Assembly: GCA_001516045.1 (NCBI GenBank)
Contig: LOEW01000111.1
Location: 1 to 47,217 of the forward strand
Direction: 5' to 3'
DNA length: 47,217 nt
Origin: Desulfosporosinus sp. BRH_c37
GTDB lineage: Bacteria > Bacillota > Desulfitobacteriia > Desulfitobacteriales > Desulfitobacteriaceae
A program made the position numbers and the translations under genes. Below are positions 16,480 through 25,467 of this stretch, piece after piece. Each line of letters begins with the position of its first letter. The stretch's first letter is position 1. Under the pieces are notes generated by a model. The model was given only the letters and a program-made list of their open reading frames with translations, did no database searches and was not told the origin of the DNA.

Positions 16480-18189
16480 GTGAATAAATTTCTTCGTATT
16501 AATATGGAGACTGAATCACTTAATTATGAAGAAGTAAAGGAAGAATATAAGTTATTTGGGGGGCGGGATTTAGTTGCCAAACTACTTAACGATGAAGTTG
16601 ACCCTCAATGTGATCCATTGGGCTCCGGCAACAAGTTCATCGTCTGTCCAGGCTTGTTGACTGATAGTGCAGCACCGAGCACTGGAAGGCTTTCCGTTGG
16701 TGGAAAGAGTCCCCTAACCGGCACCATAAAAGAAGCAAATGCCGGCGGAGTGGTCGCAAAGATGCTGGCCAAACTTGGGATTAAGGCTATCATTATTGAA
16801 GGAAAACCAGCCAACGAAGCATGGTATATTTTGAAAATTACTCAGGAGAAAGCAGAATTAGTATCGGGAGAAAAGTACGTTGGATTAAATAATTATAGGT
16901 TGACGGAAGAGTTGCAGAAAAACTATGGAGACAAGATTGGGGTCGTATCGATTGGAGGGGCAGGTGAAAAAGGTTATCTGAATTCCACCTTACAAGTTAC
17001 CAGCAGTAACAAAACCCCCAGCAGGGCGGCTGCTAGGGGCGGTTTAGGAGCAGTCATGGGTTCAAAAGGGATTAAGGCGATTGTTTTGGATGTTGGGGGA
17101 CCTCTAAACCCAGATTACGTTGACAAAGTTAGATTTATGAATGCCGCAAAAAACTACATTAATGCTCTTAAAGAAAATCCTTTAACGGGTCAAGCGCTAC
17201 CGACCTTGGGTACCGCTGTGTTAGTAAATCTGACTAATTCCTTAGGGGTTTTACCAACCAGGAATTATAGTAGTGGCAATTTTGAACATGTTGAAAGTAT
17301 TTGTGGGGAGCATATGTTGGAAATTCAAAGCCAGAGGAAAGGAAAAAGCGGACACGCTTGTATTTCTGGCTGCTCAATTGGGTGTTCAAATGTTTATAAT
17401 AATAAGCAAGGAGAATATCTCACCTCTAGTTTGGAGTATGAAACAATTGCTTTACTGGGATCAAACTGCGGGATCTCATCGCTTGATACGATTGCTACAC
17501 TTGATAGGATGTGTGATGATTTTGGCCTGGATACGATAGAGACAGGGGCTACAATTGGCGTTTGTATGGAAGCTGGAAAAATTGGTTTCGGTGATGATCA
17601 AGGCGTAATTAAGCTAGTTGAAGAAATGATGGCGGGGACCGAATTCGGCAAAATCCTTGGTCAGGGTACAGCCTATACTGGTAAGCATCTGGGGGTTAAG
17701 AGAATACCGACAGTGAAAGGGCAATCATTGTCTGGCTATGATCCAAGAGCCTTAAAAGGGACAGGAGTAACCTTTGCCACTTCACCTATGGGTGCCGATC
17801 ATACAAGTGGGAATTTACTGGGTTTTCCGGGTGTTGACCCGTTGAATAAAGAGGGTCAGGTCGAGGCGTCAACTATGATGCAGGTATTAATGGCCACAGT
17901 AGATAGCTTAGGTATGTGCTTGTTTGCGAGTTTTGCTACAGATAAACCGGAAAATGTCGGTTATCTACTCGAGATGATGGCTTGTAAGTTTGGAGGTAAA
18001 TGGGATCAGGACCGCTTATTTGGGATTGGCGTGCAGACGATCAGTTTAGAAAAGAAATTTAATAAAGCTGCCGGGTTTACAGAAAAAGATAACAGGCTAC
18101 CGGAGTTCATGTACCAAGAGGAATTACCTCCACATAACGTGATCTTTGATATTACTGAGGAAGAGTTGGGCATGGCTATCCCATTCTGA
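16480..18189 (+). CDS. aor: Tungsten-containing aldehyde:ferredoxin oxidoreductase
   Basis: Oxidises an aldehyde to the carboxylic acid, or the reverse, with ferredoxin, using a tungstopterin and a 4Fe-4S cluster in the cytoplasm. The first domain shows CPGLLTDSAAPSTGRLSVGGKSPLTG, a pterin-contacting stretch of the AOR family. The cluster cysteines appear as CISGCSIGC near residue 295, spaced C-x3-C-x3-C rather than the C-x2-C-x3-C of the Pyrococcus enzyme. The fourth Cys is in VDSLGMCLF. Length from GTG 16480 is 569 residues, somewhat short of the 605 of the archaeal enzyme. GTG is chosen because AGGAGG lies seven bases before it; the frame is open back to TTG 16447. It could remove aldehydes made by the alcohol dehydrogenase upstream. 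Confidence 0.92.
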   Translation: MNKFLRINMETESLNYEEVKEEYKLFGGRDLVAKLLNDEVDPQCDPLGSGNKFIVCPGLLTDSAAPSTGRLSVGGKSPLTGTIKEANAGGVVAKMLAKLGIKAIIIEGKPANEAWYILKITQEKAELVSGEKYVGLNNYRLTEELQKNYGDKIGVVSIGGAGEKGYLNSTLQVTSSNKTPSRAAARGGLGAVMGSKGIKAIVLDVGGPLNPDYVDKVRFMNAAKNYINALKENPLTGQALPTLGTAVLVNLTNSLGVLPTRNYSSGNFEHVESICGEHMLEIQSQRKGKSGHACISGCSIGCSNVYNNKQGEYLTSSLEYETIALLGSNCGISSLDTIATLDRMCDDFGLDTIETGATIGVCMEAGKIGFGDDQGVIKLVEEMMAGTEFGKILGQGTAYTGKHLGVKRIPTVKGQSLSGYDPRALKGTGVTFATSPMGADHTSGNLLGFPGVDPLNKEGQVEASTMMQVLMATVDSLGMCLFASFATDKPENVGYLLEMMACKFGGKWDQDRLFGIGVQTISLEKKFNKAAGFTEKDNRLPEFMYQEELPPHNVIFDITEEELGMAIPF

Positions 18190-18353
18190 GGAGGGTTATA
18201 ATGGAGTAGTTACTTCTCGGCCGATATGGAGCCTGTATTCAAGCAAGACGGAAACTGCTGCAAACACCTGCGTCTCTGAGGCACTGGTTTTAGTAAAAAT
18301 ATAAAGAATGGAATAGGTAATTTCCAGTATTTGATATGAATGGATTTCAGCAC

Positions 18354-18382
18354 GGCTCCCTGTAATCATTGGGAGTCTTTTG
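18354..18382 (+). terminator. Terminator after the aldehyde oxidoreductase
   Basis: GGCTCCC (18354-18360) pairs with GGGAGTC (18371-18377) around a ten-base loop and is followed by TTTTGTT. The stem is modest, but position and T-run fit a terminator for the preceding gene. Confidence 0.6.
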
Positions 18383-18702
18383 TTATTATTTTACTACCAA
18401 TTATTAATGTCAAAACATACACGTAAAAAGCAGGAATTTGGTGGCTAAGCTCGAAAGACATACTATTAGACTCGACCGCGTTAGTATAGAGTGGCTGGCA
18501 AAATAACTAAGAGAACACATTAGGGTATTAGTAAAGGATAAACAGAAGTTATTACGGGAAAAACATTTCACGGGGAGCAGTTATCCTGGTTAACGTTCAG
18601 GAAAGATACTGTCAGTCCTGATAGCGAAATTTGGAATTACAGAAAAATTGTATTTGTTCAAAACCTGATTGTACAATATTGGAATGAAATGAGGGTAACC
18701 GT
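18383..18702. other. Gene-free upstream region of the PucR-type regulator
   Basis: No credible coding sequence is seen. The region is AT-rich with several in-frame stops in all frames and probably holds the regulator's promoter, but no clear -35/-10 pair stands out. The regulator's ribosome site is a modest GAGGGT shortly before 18703. Confidence 0.4.
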
Positions 18703-21528
18703 ATGCTGGGGGCAGATAATAATCATCCTGAGTTTCAACTGAACTGCCGCAGGGATGACAGCGGTACTGAGCTTGACACGTTTGGACCGCGACTGGTGGC
18801 ATTGGTCATTAAAACCATAGGGGCTGATTATGCGGCCTTGGTAGTGGATGGGTCAAAAGATGAACAGGGAAGGGTTCACCTAATCCGTGCAGGGGATTTG
18901 GAATCAGAAACTGTTGATCTGGCAAGCTCGTTCAAGTTGACAGTAGAAGGTACTTCAGTATTGTGGCGAAGTTTGGGAATAACTGATATTTCCGACTCTG
19001 TAGAGGTTGCCGTCGTTAATGGGGAAAAGATTACTGCTTATCTCTTGGTGGGGTTTACTGAAAATGGCCGTTGCGGGGAACGAGAGCGCAGTGTTTTGGG
19101 AGTACTTGCCGAAAATGCCGCTTTGCAGATAGCTAAAAGGCAACTGAAAGCGGAGCTTACCGAAGCCAATCATTATTTGACAACCTTAGAGGAAATTAGT
19201 GGTCTTCTGCCAATGAGTTCCGATTTTGAATTTTTTTTGGGGCAAGTAATTAATGCCCTTAACGATTTAATCGGTGTCGAAAGCGGTGGAGTTTTACTTT
19301 ATGATGCTGAGCGGCAGGAATTAGTCTTGCAAAATCCTTCATTTGGCAACGTAAACAGTGATGTTAATCTTTACCACCTTTCATTAGCTGGAAAGCCCGG
19401 AACTTCCCGGGGTACAGCCGTCGAGGTTTTTTTAAGTGGGCAGCCTCAGTTTTGTAACGATGCTACAGCAGACCCTAATGCTAATCAAGAGTATATAACG
19501 ATGCTTGGGATTCGCAACTTTCTGAGTATACCTTTAATCGTCGATAATACCAAAATTGGTGTTCTACACCTAAATAACAAAAAGGCGGGCGACTTTACTG
19601 AGCGCGATTTTCGGTTACTTAACATGATGGCTTCCCAAATAGCTATTGTTATCAAAAACGCTGATCTTTTTAGAGAAATCAGGCGCCAGGAAAGTGAGAC
19701 TACTGCCCTTTACAAAACTGGCGTTGAACTGGCGGCATTGCTGGATCAGGAAGCGATTGTCAAGTTGACGGTGACTAAAGTCTGGGAACTACTCCGATGT
19801 GACTTGGTTGGGGTCGGGATTGCTGTGAATGGTGAGGTTTCCATAACAGTTAAGGATGGCACCGAGGTCAGGAGTTTGCCTCAAATGAGGATTGAATCAG
19901 GTCGAGGGCTTACCTGGGTTGCCCTTGATAACATTGCACCGGTACAAACTATTTATCCTGAATTAAATTCTCACTTGGTCGAAGGTTTGGACGATCTTGA
20001 CTTGATTGCCAGGTTAGAGGGAATGCAAACGGCTATGGCAATTCCTATGATTATAACTGGTAAAGGAATCGGTCTGATTTACACCTGGCGGAGAAACGGT
20101 TTGAAATTTACGGAAATGGAAATAAATCTTTTGCAACGGTTGGCTCAACACGTTGCGGCTGTTCTAGAAAGCGCTAATCTTTACTATCGTGAACGGGAGA
20201 ATGTTGTTAAACTAAAAGAACTGAATAATCTCAGCGAACTTAGACAAGCTCATCTCCGACGGATGGTTGAAATTCACAACCAGCTCAGCATAATGGTTCT
20301 TCAGGGAAATGGCTACCAACGAATTGCTGAAACGCTTACAACTCTGGTCGAAAACCCGGTAGTTGTTGAGGATGTGAATTTTAACTTGCTAGCCTCCGCT
20401 ACTTATCTCGCTGACCTGTCGCTCCCAGCAGCCCTGCCGAGGGAGTACTGGGCAACTGAAGATGGCTCAAGAATTTTGGAAAATTTGAACAAGCAGCGTA
20501 CATTGGTTCGTCTACCAGCTCAACCCGATCTTGGGGTTAACTCCCAGCGATTAATTGTCCCAATCTCGGCGGGGCTGGAGGTGCTGGGATATGTTACAGT
20601 CTTGGAGGATCAGCGTAAGTTAGAGGAACTGGATTTGGTTGCTATGCAGCACGCCACTACCGTTTTTGCTCTGGAAATGATGAAGGAAAAAATCGCCGGG
20701 GAAGTGGAGGCCCGTTTACGGGGGGATTTTCTCGATGATTTGTTGCAGGGTAATTACAAGACAGAAAAGGAAATTGTCAATCGGGCATCTTTTCTCGGAT
20801 ACGATCTGGCCCGGACATACCAGGCTATCATATTCGATATTGATGATTTTAGTCTGCTGGCCAAGAAACTGGGTGATGAAGGCAAGATTGCCAGGACAAA
20901 ACGCCTGCTAGCTGAGTTGGTGGCTAGAAGGGTCAAAGAACGGTCACCTCAAAGTATAATAACTTTTAAAAGCGATACCATTGTAATATTAGCTGATGCT
21001 GCGGTATATAGTCAAAATTCCCTACTTCCTACGGAACTAACTGCACATATAAGGAGGTTAGTAGAGGAAAACATTGAGGGAATTACCATTTCGGCTGGCG
21101 TCGGACGTTTAGCTGGCAATATAGCGGCGATCAGGGAATCGTACAGGGAGGCCAAGTTGGCACTTGAAGTGTTTAAAAAGGCCGGCCGTCGGGATTTTCA
21201 GGTTAGCTTTGATGAGGTCGGTATTTATCGGTTGTTTTTTCAAAGTGTTGATAACCAGGAATTAGTTTCTTTTGCAAGGCAATTAGTCGGGCCTCTCATG
21301 GAGTACGATCGAAAAAAAGCCGGGTTACTGATAACTACTTTGAAATCCTATCTTAGCAATGGATGTAATTTATCGAATACAGCTAAAGCTACTTTCTTAC
21401 ATATTAATACTGTTATCTACCGCCTTAAGAAGATTGAAGAAATATTAGGGATTAGTCTTGACGACACTGAAATCAGATTAAATCTTCAAGTGGCACTGAA
21501 GGTTTTGGAATTTATCCAAGGCAATTAA
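18703..21528 (+). CDS. GAF-domain PucR/CdaR-type transcriptional regulator
   Basis: A 941-residue cytoplasmic regulator. Residues 1-150 look like a degenerate GAF-type sensor. A clear GAF domain spans about 165-325 (VLLYDAERQELVLQ ... FLSIPLIVDNTKIGVLHLNNK ... DFTERDFRLLNMMASQIA), and a second about 335-500 (MAIPMIITGKGIGLIY). A central region of about 520-860 contains the PucR-type GGDEF-like fold. The C-terminus (870-938) is the PucR HTH: LSNTAKATFLHINTVIYRLKKIEEILGI. Such proteins usually activate neighbouring catabolic or transport genes in response to a small molecule bound by GAF. The TRAP transporter directly downstream, and perhaps the alcohol dehydrogenase sharing its leader element, are the likely targets. 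The effector is unknown. Confidence 0.9.
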   Translation: MLGADNNHPEFQLNCRRDDSGTELDTFGPRLVALVIKTIGADYAALVVDGSKDEQGRVHLIRAGDLESETVDLASSFKLTVEGTSVLWRSLGITDISDSVEVAVVNGEKITAYLLVGFTENGRCGERERSVLGVLAENAALQIAKRQLKAELTEANHYLTTLEEISGLLPMSSDFEFFLGQVINALNDLIGVESGGVLLYDAERQELVLQNPSFGNVNSDVNLYHLSLAGKPGTSRGTAVEVFLSGQPQFCNDATADPNANQEYITMLGIRNFLSIPLIVDNTKIGVLHLNNKKAGDFTERDFRLLNMMASQIAIVIKNADLFREIRRQESETTALYKTGVELAALLDQEAIVKLTVTKVWELLRCDLVGVGIAVNGEVSITVKDGTEVRSLPQMRIESGRGLTWVALDNIAPVQTIYPELNSHLVEGLDDLDLIARLEGMQTAMAIPMIITGKGIGLIYTWRRNGLKFTEMEINLLQRLAQHVAAVLESANLYYRERENVVKLKELNNLSELRQAHLRRMVEIHNQLSIMVLQGNGYQRIAETLTTLVENPVVVEDVNFNLLASATYLADLSLPAALPREYWATEDGSRILENLNKQRTLVRLPAQPDLGVNSQRLIVPISAGLEVLGYVTVLEDQRKLEELDLVAMQHATTVFALEMMKEKIAGEVEARLRGDFLDDLLQGNYKTEKEIVNRASFLGYDLARTYQAIIFDIDDFSLLAKKLGDEGKIARTKRLLAELVARRVKERSPQSIITFKSDTIVILADAAVYSQNSLLPTELTAHIRRLVEENIEGITISAGVGRLAGNIAAIRESYREAKLALEVFKKAGRRDFQVSFDEVGIYRLFFQSVDNQELVSFARQLVGPLMEYDRKKAGLLITTLKSYLSNGCNLSNTAKATFLHINTVIYRLKKIEEILGISLDDTEIRLNLQVALKVLEFIQGN

Positions 21529-21590
21529 GTGGATGGATTTGAGATGTAAAAACTAATTTTATGAATAAAACGCATATATTATCTGATCAG

Positions 21591-21633
21591 GAACGACCTA
21601 TGTGAAATATTAATAAAGGTCGGTTCTTTTTTT
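21591..21633 (+). terminator. Terminator after the regulator, also part of shared leader element
   Basis: GAACGACCT (21591-21599) pairs with AGGTCGGTTC (21617-21626, one bulge) around an AATATT-containing loop and is followed by seven T. It ends the regulator transcript. The loop and the sequence after the T-run are conserved with the copy at 930-1035, so it may also act as part of a regulatory leader. Confidence 0.7.
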
Positions 21634-21698
21634 ATAAACACTTACCATGGTGCTTTGGTTTCTCTGAGCCTATACTATTGAATAGTAAGAATTTTAAC
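21600..21698 (+). promoter_or_regulatory. Conserved leader element, copy 2, before the TRAP operon
   Basis: This copy contains the same ordered blocks as 930-1035: GTGAAATATT loop, T-run, ATAAAC, CTTACCATGGTGC, GAGCC, and ATAGTAAGAATTTT. It ends about 90 bases before dctP. Between it and dctP there is an AGAGGAGG ribosome site followed by a five-codon frame (TTG at 21723), possibly a mini leader ORF. The repeat suggests a shared regulator or RNA-level control of the TRAP operon and the iron alcohol dehydrogenase. Confidence 0.6.
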
Positions 21699-21785
21699 AA
21701 TATTAAGAGGAGGAGTGAAAACTTGGCCAAGCAATAGAGGGAAAAAACAAGGACGATTTGAGATTAAATATTAGGAGGTAAAAAT

Positions 21786-22844
21786 ATGAAAAAGCTGGTT
21801 GTGCTAATTCTATCGATGGCTCTAGTTTTGGTATTGTCGGGATGTGGAGGAACATCAACTAATGCTCAGAAACAAGGTAGTTCAACCGAGACTGTGAAGC
21901 CCATCGTTTTGAAGTACGCCTTTGTCTCTCCAGCCAGTACTTTTCCAGCTAAGCAAATGGCTCATTGGAAAGAAGAACTGGAAAAAAGGACCAATGGACA
22001 AGTTAAAGTGGACTTATTCCTTGGGGGTGCCCTTTTAAATAACCAGAATATGTATGACGGGGTGCGGGACGGTGTAGCGGATATTGGCCTTTCAGCGACG
22101 ACCTATGAGCCAGGACGCTTTCCACTGTTAGGAATCTCAGATCTTCCTTCGGGATATCCCAATGCTGCGGTAGCCAGCCAGGTTGTTTATGACCTGGTCA
22201 AAGAGTATCCGCCGGAAGCTTTTAAAGATTATAAAGTTATTACAGCATTCGCCACTGAACCAGCTTATATGATGGTAAAAAAACCGGTGTCTAGCCTTGC
22301 GGACCTTAAAGGCCGTAAAATCAGAATTTCTGGTTCATTAACTCCGACGTTAAAGGAACTTGGAGCTGATGCCTTAGGAATGCCGATGCCGGAAGTTCCG
22401 GAAGCTTTGCAGACAGGGGTAATTGAAGGAATGGTCTCTTCCCGGGAAGTTTTACAGGATATGAAGTTGGCTGAAACACTTAAATATTATACCGACTATC
22501 CATTGGCAGTTACAACCTTTGCTGCCGTAATGAACAAGGGCGTCTGGGATTCCCTCCCGTCCAACGTGCAAAAAGTGATAGATGAGTTAGCGACAGAAAT
22601 GCCAAAGTGGACGGGTGATTACTTGGACAATCATGTTAATGAAGCCCTTGCCTGGAGCAAAAAAGAATATGGATTACAGGTTACTACCCTTTCCCAGGAG
22701 GAAAAAGACACCTGGAATAAAAAACTGAGGTCGGTCCAGACTAGTTATGTCTCTGGGTTAAAAGCTAAGGGATTACCAGCTGAGCAATACGAGAAAAGAT
22801 TATACGAACTGATCAAACAATACAGCGCTAAAGAAGCCAAATAA
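21786..22844 (+). CDS. dctP: TRAP transporter substrate-binding protein DctP
   Basis: A 352-residue extracytoplasmic lipoprotein that captures a carboxylate or similar solute for the DctQM permease. The signal peptide is residues 1-19 with lipobox LSGC (cleavage before Cys 20). The mature part has the DctP pattern: KYAFVSPASTFPAKQMAHWKEELEKRTNGQVKV near the start, DGVRDGVADIGL, the signature region LADLKGRKIRISGS with the substrate-contacting Arg, and PEVPEALQTGVIEG. The start ATG 21786 follows TTAGGAGGTAAAA. It is the first gene of a dctPQM operon downstream of the PucR-type regulator. The ligand is not evident; an organic acid linked to aldehyde or alcohol catabolism is plausible. Confidence 0.93.
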   Translation: MKKLVVLILSMALVLVLSGCGGTSTNAQKQGSSTETVKPIVLKYAFVSPASTFPAKQMAHWKEELEKRTNGQVKVDLFLGGALLNNQNMYDGVRDGVADIGLSATTYEPGRFPLLGISDLPSGYPNAAVASQVVYDLVKEYPPEAFKDYKVITAFATEPAYMMVKKPVSSLADLKGRKIRISGSLTPTLKELGADALGMPMPEVPEALQTGVIEGMVSSREVLQDMKLAETLKYYTDYPLAVTTFAAVMNKGVWDSLPSNVQKVIDELATEMPKWTGDYLDNHVNEALAWSKKEYGLQVTTLSQEEKDTWNKKLRSVQTSYVSGLKAKGLPAEQYEKRLYELIKQYSAKEAK

Positions 22845-22907
22845 GTTGTTTACTGACATACTTAAGATTGCTGGAACTCTTAGTATGGAAAAAAGGGGGT
22901 TTTAACA

Positions 22908-23477
22908 ATGACAAACGACAACCGAGTTATGCCAGAGCATACCTCCAATACCAGCGACAAGCTAGGAGTTTCAACGGGAACCAGTATTGTTAACGGATTA
23001 AGTCAAGTCAATTACTTTTTAAACTGTGGCATGGCTTGGCTTGCGGGTACTTGCTTGTTTTTGATTGTATTGTTGGTGGTTACTAATGTCATAAGCCGGG
23101 CTGTTTATGTTCCCTTTTCAGGTGCGGAAGAATTGGTGGGGTGGCTAGCAGCCACCACCACTGCTTTTGCATTGGGATACACTCAAATTAAACGTGGTTA
23201 TGTGGACATTGATGCCTTAACTCAACGGTTTCCGCTATTTCTACAGAGTATCCTCAAAAGAGTCATTCTTATATGCTCCGCTTGTTTCTTCGCCTTAATT
23301 TCCTGGAAACTTATCGGTTATACTTTAACTGTCAAGTCTAATGGCAATCTTTCAGAGACAATGAGAATACCTTTTTACCCTTTAATATTTTTGTTATCCT
23401 TGGGGTTTGCTGGTTTAACTATAGCCCTATTGACTGATCTATTAGTAGACTTTTTAGGAGAGGAGGGCAAACAATGA
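22908..23477 (+). CDS. dctQ: TRAP transporter small membrane subunit DctQ
   Basis: A 189-residue membrane protein with four hydrophobic spans (WLAGTCLFLIVLLVVTNVISR, LVGWLAATTTAFALGY, VILICSACFFALISWKLIGY, PLIFLLSLGFAGLTIALL), the DctQ topology. It pairs with DctM to form the sodium-driven permease served by DctP. A hydrophilic N-terminus of about 30 residues is longer than usual. GGGGGTTT lies upstream and the gene overlaps dctM by four bases. Confidence 0.9.
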   Translation: MTNDNRVMPEHTSNTSDKLGVSTGTSIVNGLSQVNYFLNCGMAWLAGTCLFLIVLLVVTNVISRAVYVPFSGAEELVGWLAATTTAFALGYTQIKRGYVDIDALTQRFPLFLQSILKRVILICSACFFALISWKLIGYTLTVKSNGNLSETMRIPFYPLIFLLSLGFAGLTIALLTDLLVDFLGEEGKQ

Positions 23478-24763
23478 GCTTAAACACTATAGCCCTTCTT
23501 GGCTTGATCATCCTGTTTGGCTTGATGCTTCTGAGGATGCCTATCAGCTTTGCCATGTTCATTTCGGGTTTTCTGGGGTTGTTGGTTGTGGCATCTCCAA
23601 GGGCAGCTTTTAATATTTTGACTGGTGACCTTTGGTCTCAGTTTTCAAGCTATACTATGAGTGTGATTCCCCTATATATTTTAATGGGGGAAATAGTCTT
23701 CCGGTCTGGGATAACCGAAAGTCTTTTCAAGTCGGCCTATAAGTGGGTTGGTCAGTTTCGGGGCGGAATGGCTGGCACTGTGGTACTGGCTAGTGCAGGG
23801 TTTGCGGCTATCTGCGGATCAAATTCGGCGACTGCTGCTACTATGGGCACCATGGCCCTTCCCGAGCTCAGAAAGTACAAATACCAGGATATTTTAAGCA
23901 CGGGTGTGGTGGCGGCTGGGGGAACTCTGGGTATTATTATTCCTCCTAGTACGGTTCTCTTGGTGATTGCTTTACAAACAGAACAATCGGTTAGACAGTT
24001 GTTTGTTGCGAGCATGATACCAGGACTAATTTTGGCACTGTTTTTTTTACTTACAATCTCTTTTCTCTGTCTTCGTAACCCTGAAATTGGTCCGCCGGGA
24101 CCCCGGGTAAACTTTAAAGAGAAATTAACTTCGACGCTAGGTGTTCTCCCAACGTTTATTCTTTTTGTATTTGTCATTGGCGGCTTATTCTGGGGTTGGT
24201 TCACACCTACGGAATCGGGGGCTTTAGGATCTTTTGGAGCCATAGTACTGTCCTTGCTAATGCGTAAGTTAACTTTTGCGAAGCTTAAGATGGCGATTTC
24301 CGGAACCTTGCGTAGCTCGACAATGGTAATCACATTGGTGATTAGTGCCATGGTTTTTAGCCGGTTTTTAACTCTCACCAGATTGCCCTACAATGTCGCC
24401 GACTGGGTAATCTCTTTAGCTTTGCCACCGCTAATTATCCTCTTAATTATTACATGTATTTTCATTATTGGCGGCTCACTGATGGATGCTTTAGGTTTCT
24501 TGATTATCGCTATTCCAATTTTCTATCCGACAATCATCTCTCTTGGCTATGATCCGGTTTGGTTTAGCATCTTTTTGTGCATCGTTACCAGCGCCGGGGC
24601 GATTACTCCACCGGTTGGGGTTAACGTTTTCGTAGTAAAAGGGCTGGAACCGGAAATACCTATTATGTCAATATTTAAAGGGGCTGGTTATTTCCTTCTA
24701 CCCTATGCTGTGTTAGCTGCCCTGTTGATTGCTTTTCCTAAAATTGTTACTTTTCTAGTTTAG
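23474..24763 (+). CDS. dctM: TRAP transporter large membrane subunit DctM
   Basis: A 429-residue integral membrane protein with about 12 spans, the ion-coupled transport subunit. Family traits include SVIPLYILMGE-type sequence near residue 60, AAICGSNSATAATMGTMALPEL, GGTLGIIIPPSTVLLVIA, and GAITPPVGVNVFVVKG near the end. These are the two re-entrant substrate/sodium-site regions. It overlaps dctQ (ATGA) and ends the operon. Confidence 0.93.
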   Translation: MSLNTIALLGLIILFGLMLLRMPISFAMFISGFLGLLVVASPRAAFNILTGDLWSQFSSYTMSVIPLYILMGEIVFRSGITESLFKSAYKWVGQFRGGMAGTVVLASAGFAAICGSNSATAATMGTMALPELRKYKYQDILSTGVVAAGGTLGIIIPPSTVLLVIALQTEQSVRQLFVASMIPGLILALFFLLTISFLCLRNPEIGPPGPRVNFKEKLTSTLGVLPTFILFVFVIGGLFWGWFTPTESGALGSFGAIVLSLLMRKLTFAKLKMAISGTLRSSTMVITLVISAMVFSRFLTLTRLPYNVADWVISLALPPLIILLIITCIFIIGGSLMDALGFLIIAIPIFYPTIISLGYDPVWFSIFLCIVTSAGAITPPVGVNVFVVKGLEPEIPIMSIFKGAGYFLLPYAVLAALLIAFPKIVTFLV

Positions 24764-24866
24764 AATAGATGTTTTAATTAACTCAACTTTCTCACTTGAC
24801 ATCCAATGAATATCCTGCTCAAATTTAAACTTAAGACATATATCACATTTAATCTGTCATTTGTGT

Positions 24867-24898
24867 CGAAAGGGATCCTTGACGAAGGATCCCTTTCG
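24867..24898. terminator. Perfect 14-bp inverted repeat downstream of dctM
   Basis: CGAAAGGGATCCTT and its exact complement are separated by four bases. There is no T-run, so it may be a weak terminator for the TRAP operon or part of adjoining mobile DNA. Confidence 0.5.
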
Positions 24899-24920
24899 TG
24901 CTATCAAGAAAAGTATTTAT

Positions 24921-25001
24921 TTGAGACGGTCCAAGATCAAATATAATCCCATAGAACAAGTATGGGGACGTTTGGAGCCAGGTGTCCGTCAAAATCAGTA
25001 A
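24921..25001 (+). pseudogene. IS630-type transposase relic (C-terminal fragment)
   Basis: A short frame reading KYNPIEQVWGRLEPGVRQNQ before a stop matches the conserved NPIExVW end of the DDE domain in IS630-family transposases. No other part of the gene is intact nearby. Confidence 0.6.
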
Positions 25002-25467
25002 CTAGAGATATTCAATGTACGTACAGATTTTTTAAAACGTCTCCGATATAACCTACATTCCCGAATTTTTATACCTATGAAAGTACGTTCACACCAAGGA
25101 CAGAATACAGTTCTGTTTGCTTCTTTGTCATTCGCTCATTCGATGTTTTTTCCCAGGTTGCTCATAACGTTCTATGATACTCCATGGAAGTACATTTTGC
25201 GTTCGCCAGTAATCACTTCACCGCTTCGTTTTTTGCTTTCTGAATAACTCCAGCCGATTGTGCTGGAATGATAGTATAGTTTACCTAGAGCTACAGTGAG
25301 ATCGCGATACTATCGTGTCTCGTACTTCATTCAAGGCTTTCTGCACGAATTAACCCATGATATAATTTTAAGGGTATATTTGTGTGTTTGATGAAGATTT
25401 ATTTCGCAGGGCACTAGAAAAGGTCAAGGTGCAATCGACTTAATATGATATAAAAAGGAGAATAATT
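25002..25467. other. Gene-free degenerate region before the radical SAM gene
   Basis: No coding sequence was recognised on either strand. Given the IS630 fragment on its left side, it is probably further decayed mobile DNA. A GGAG ribosome site (about 25457) precedes the radical SAM gene. Confidence 0.4.

Noticed and set aside
23752..24378. 208-codon minus-strand ORF opposite dctM
   Set aside because: It lies fully inside a well supported transporter gene and its composition is that of an antisense frame.
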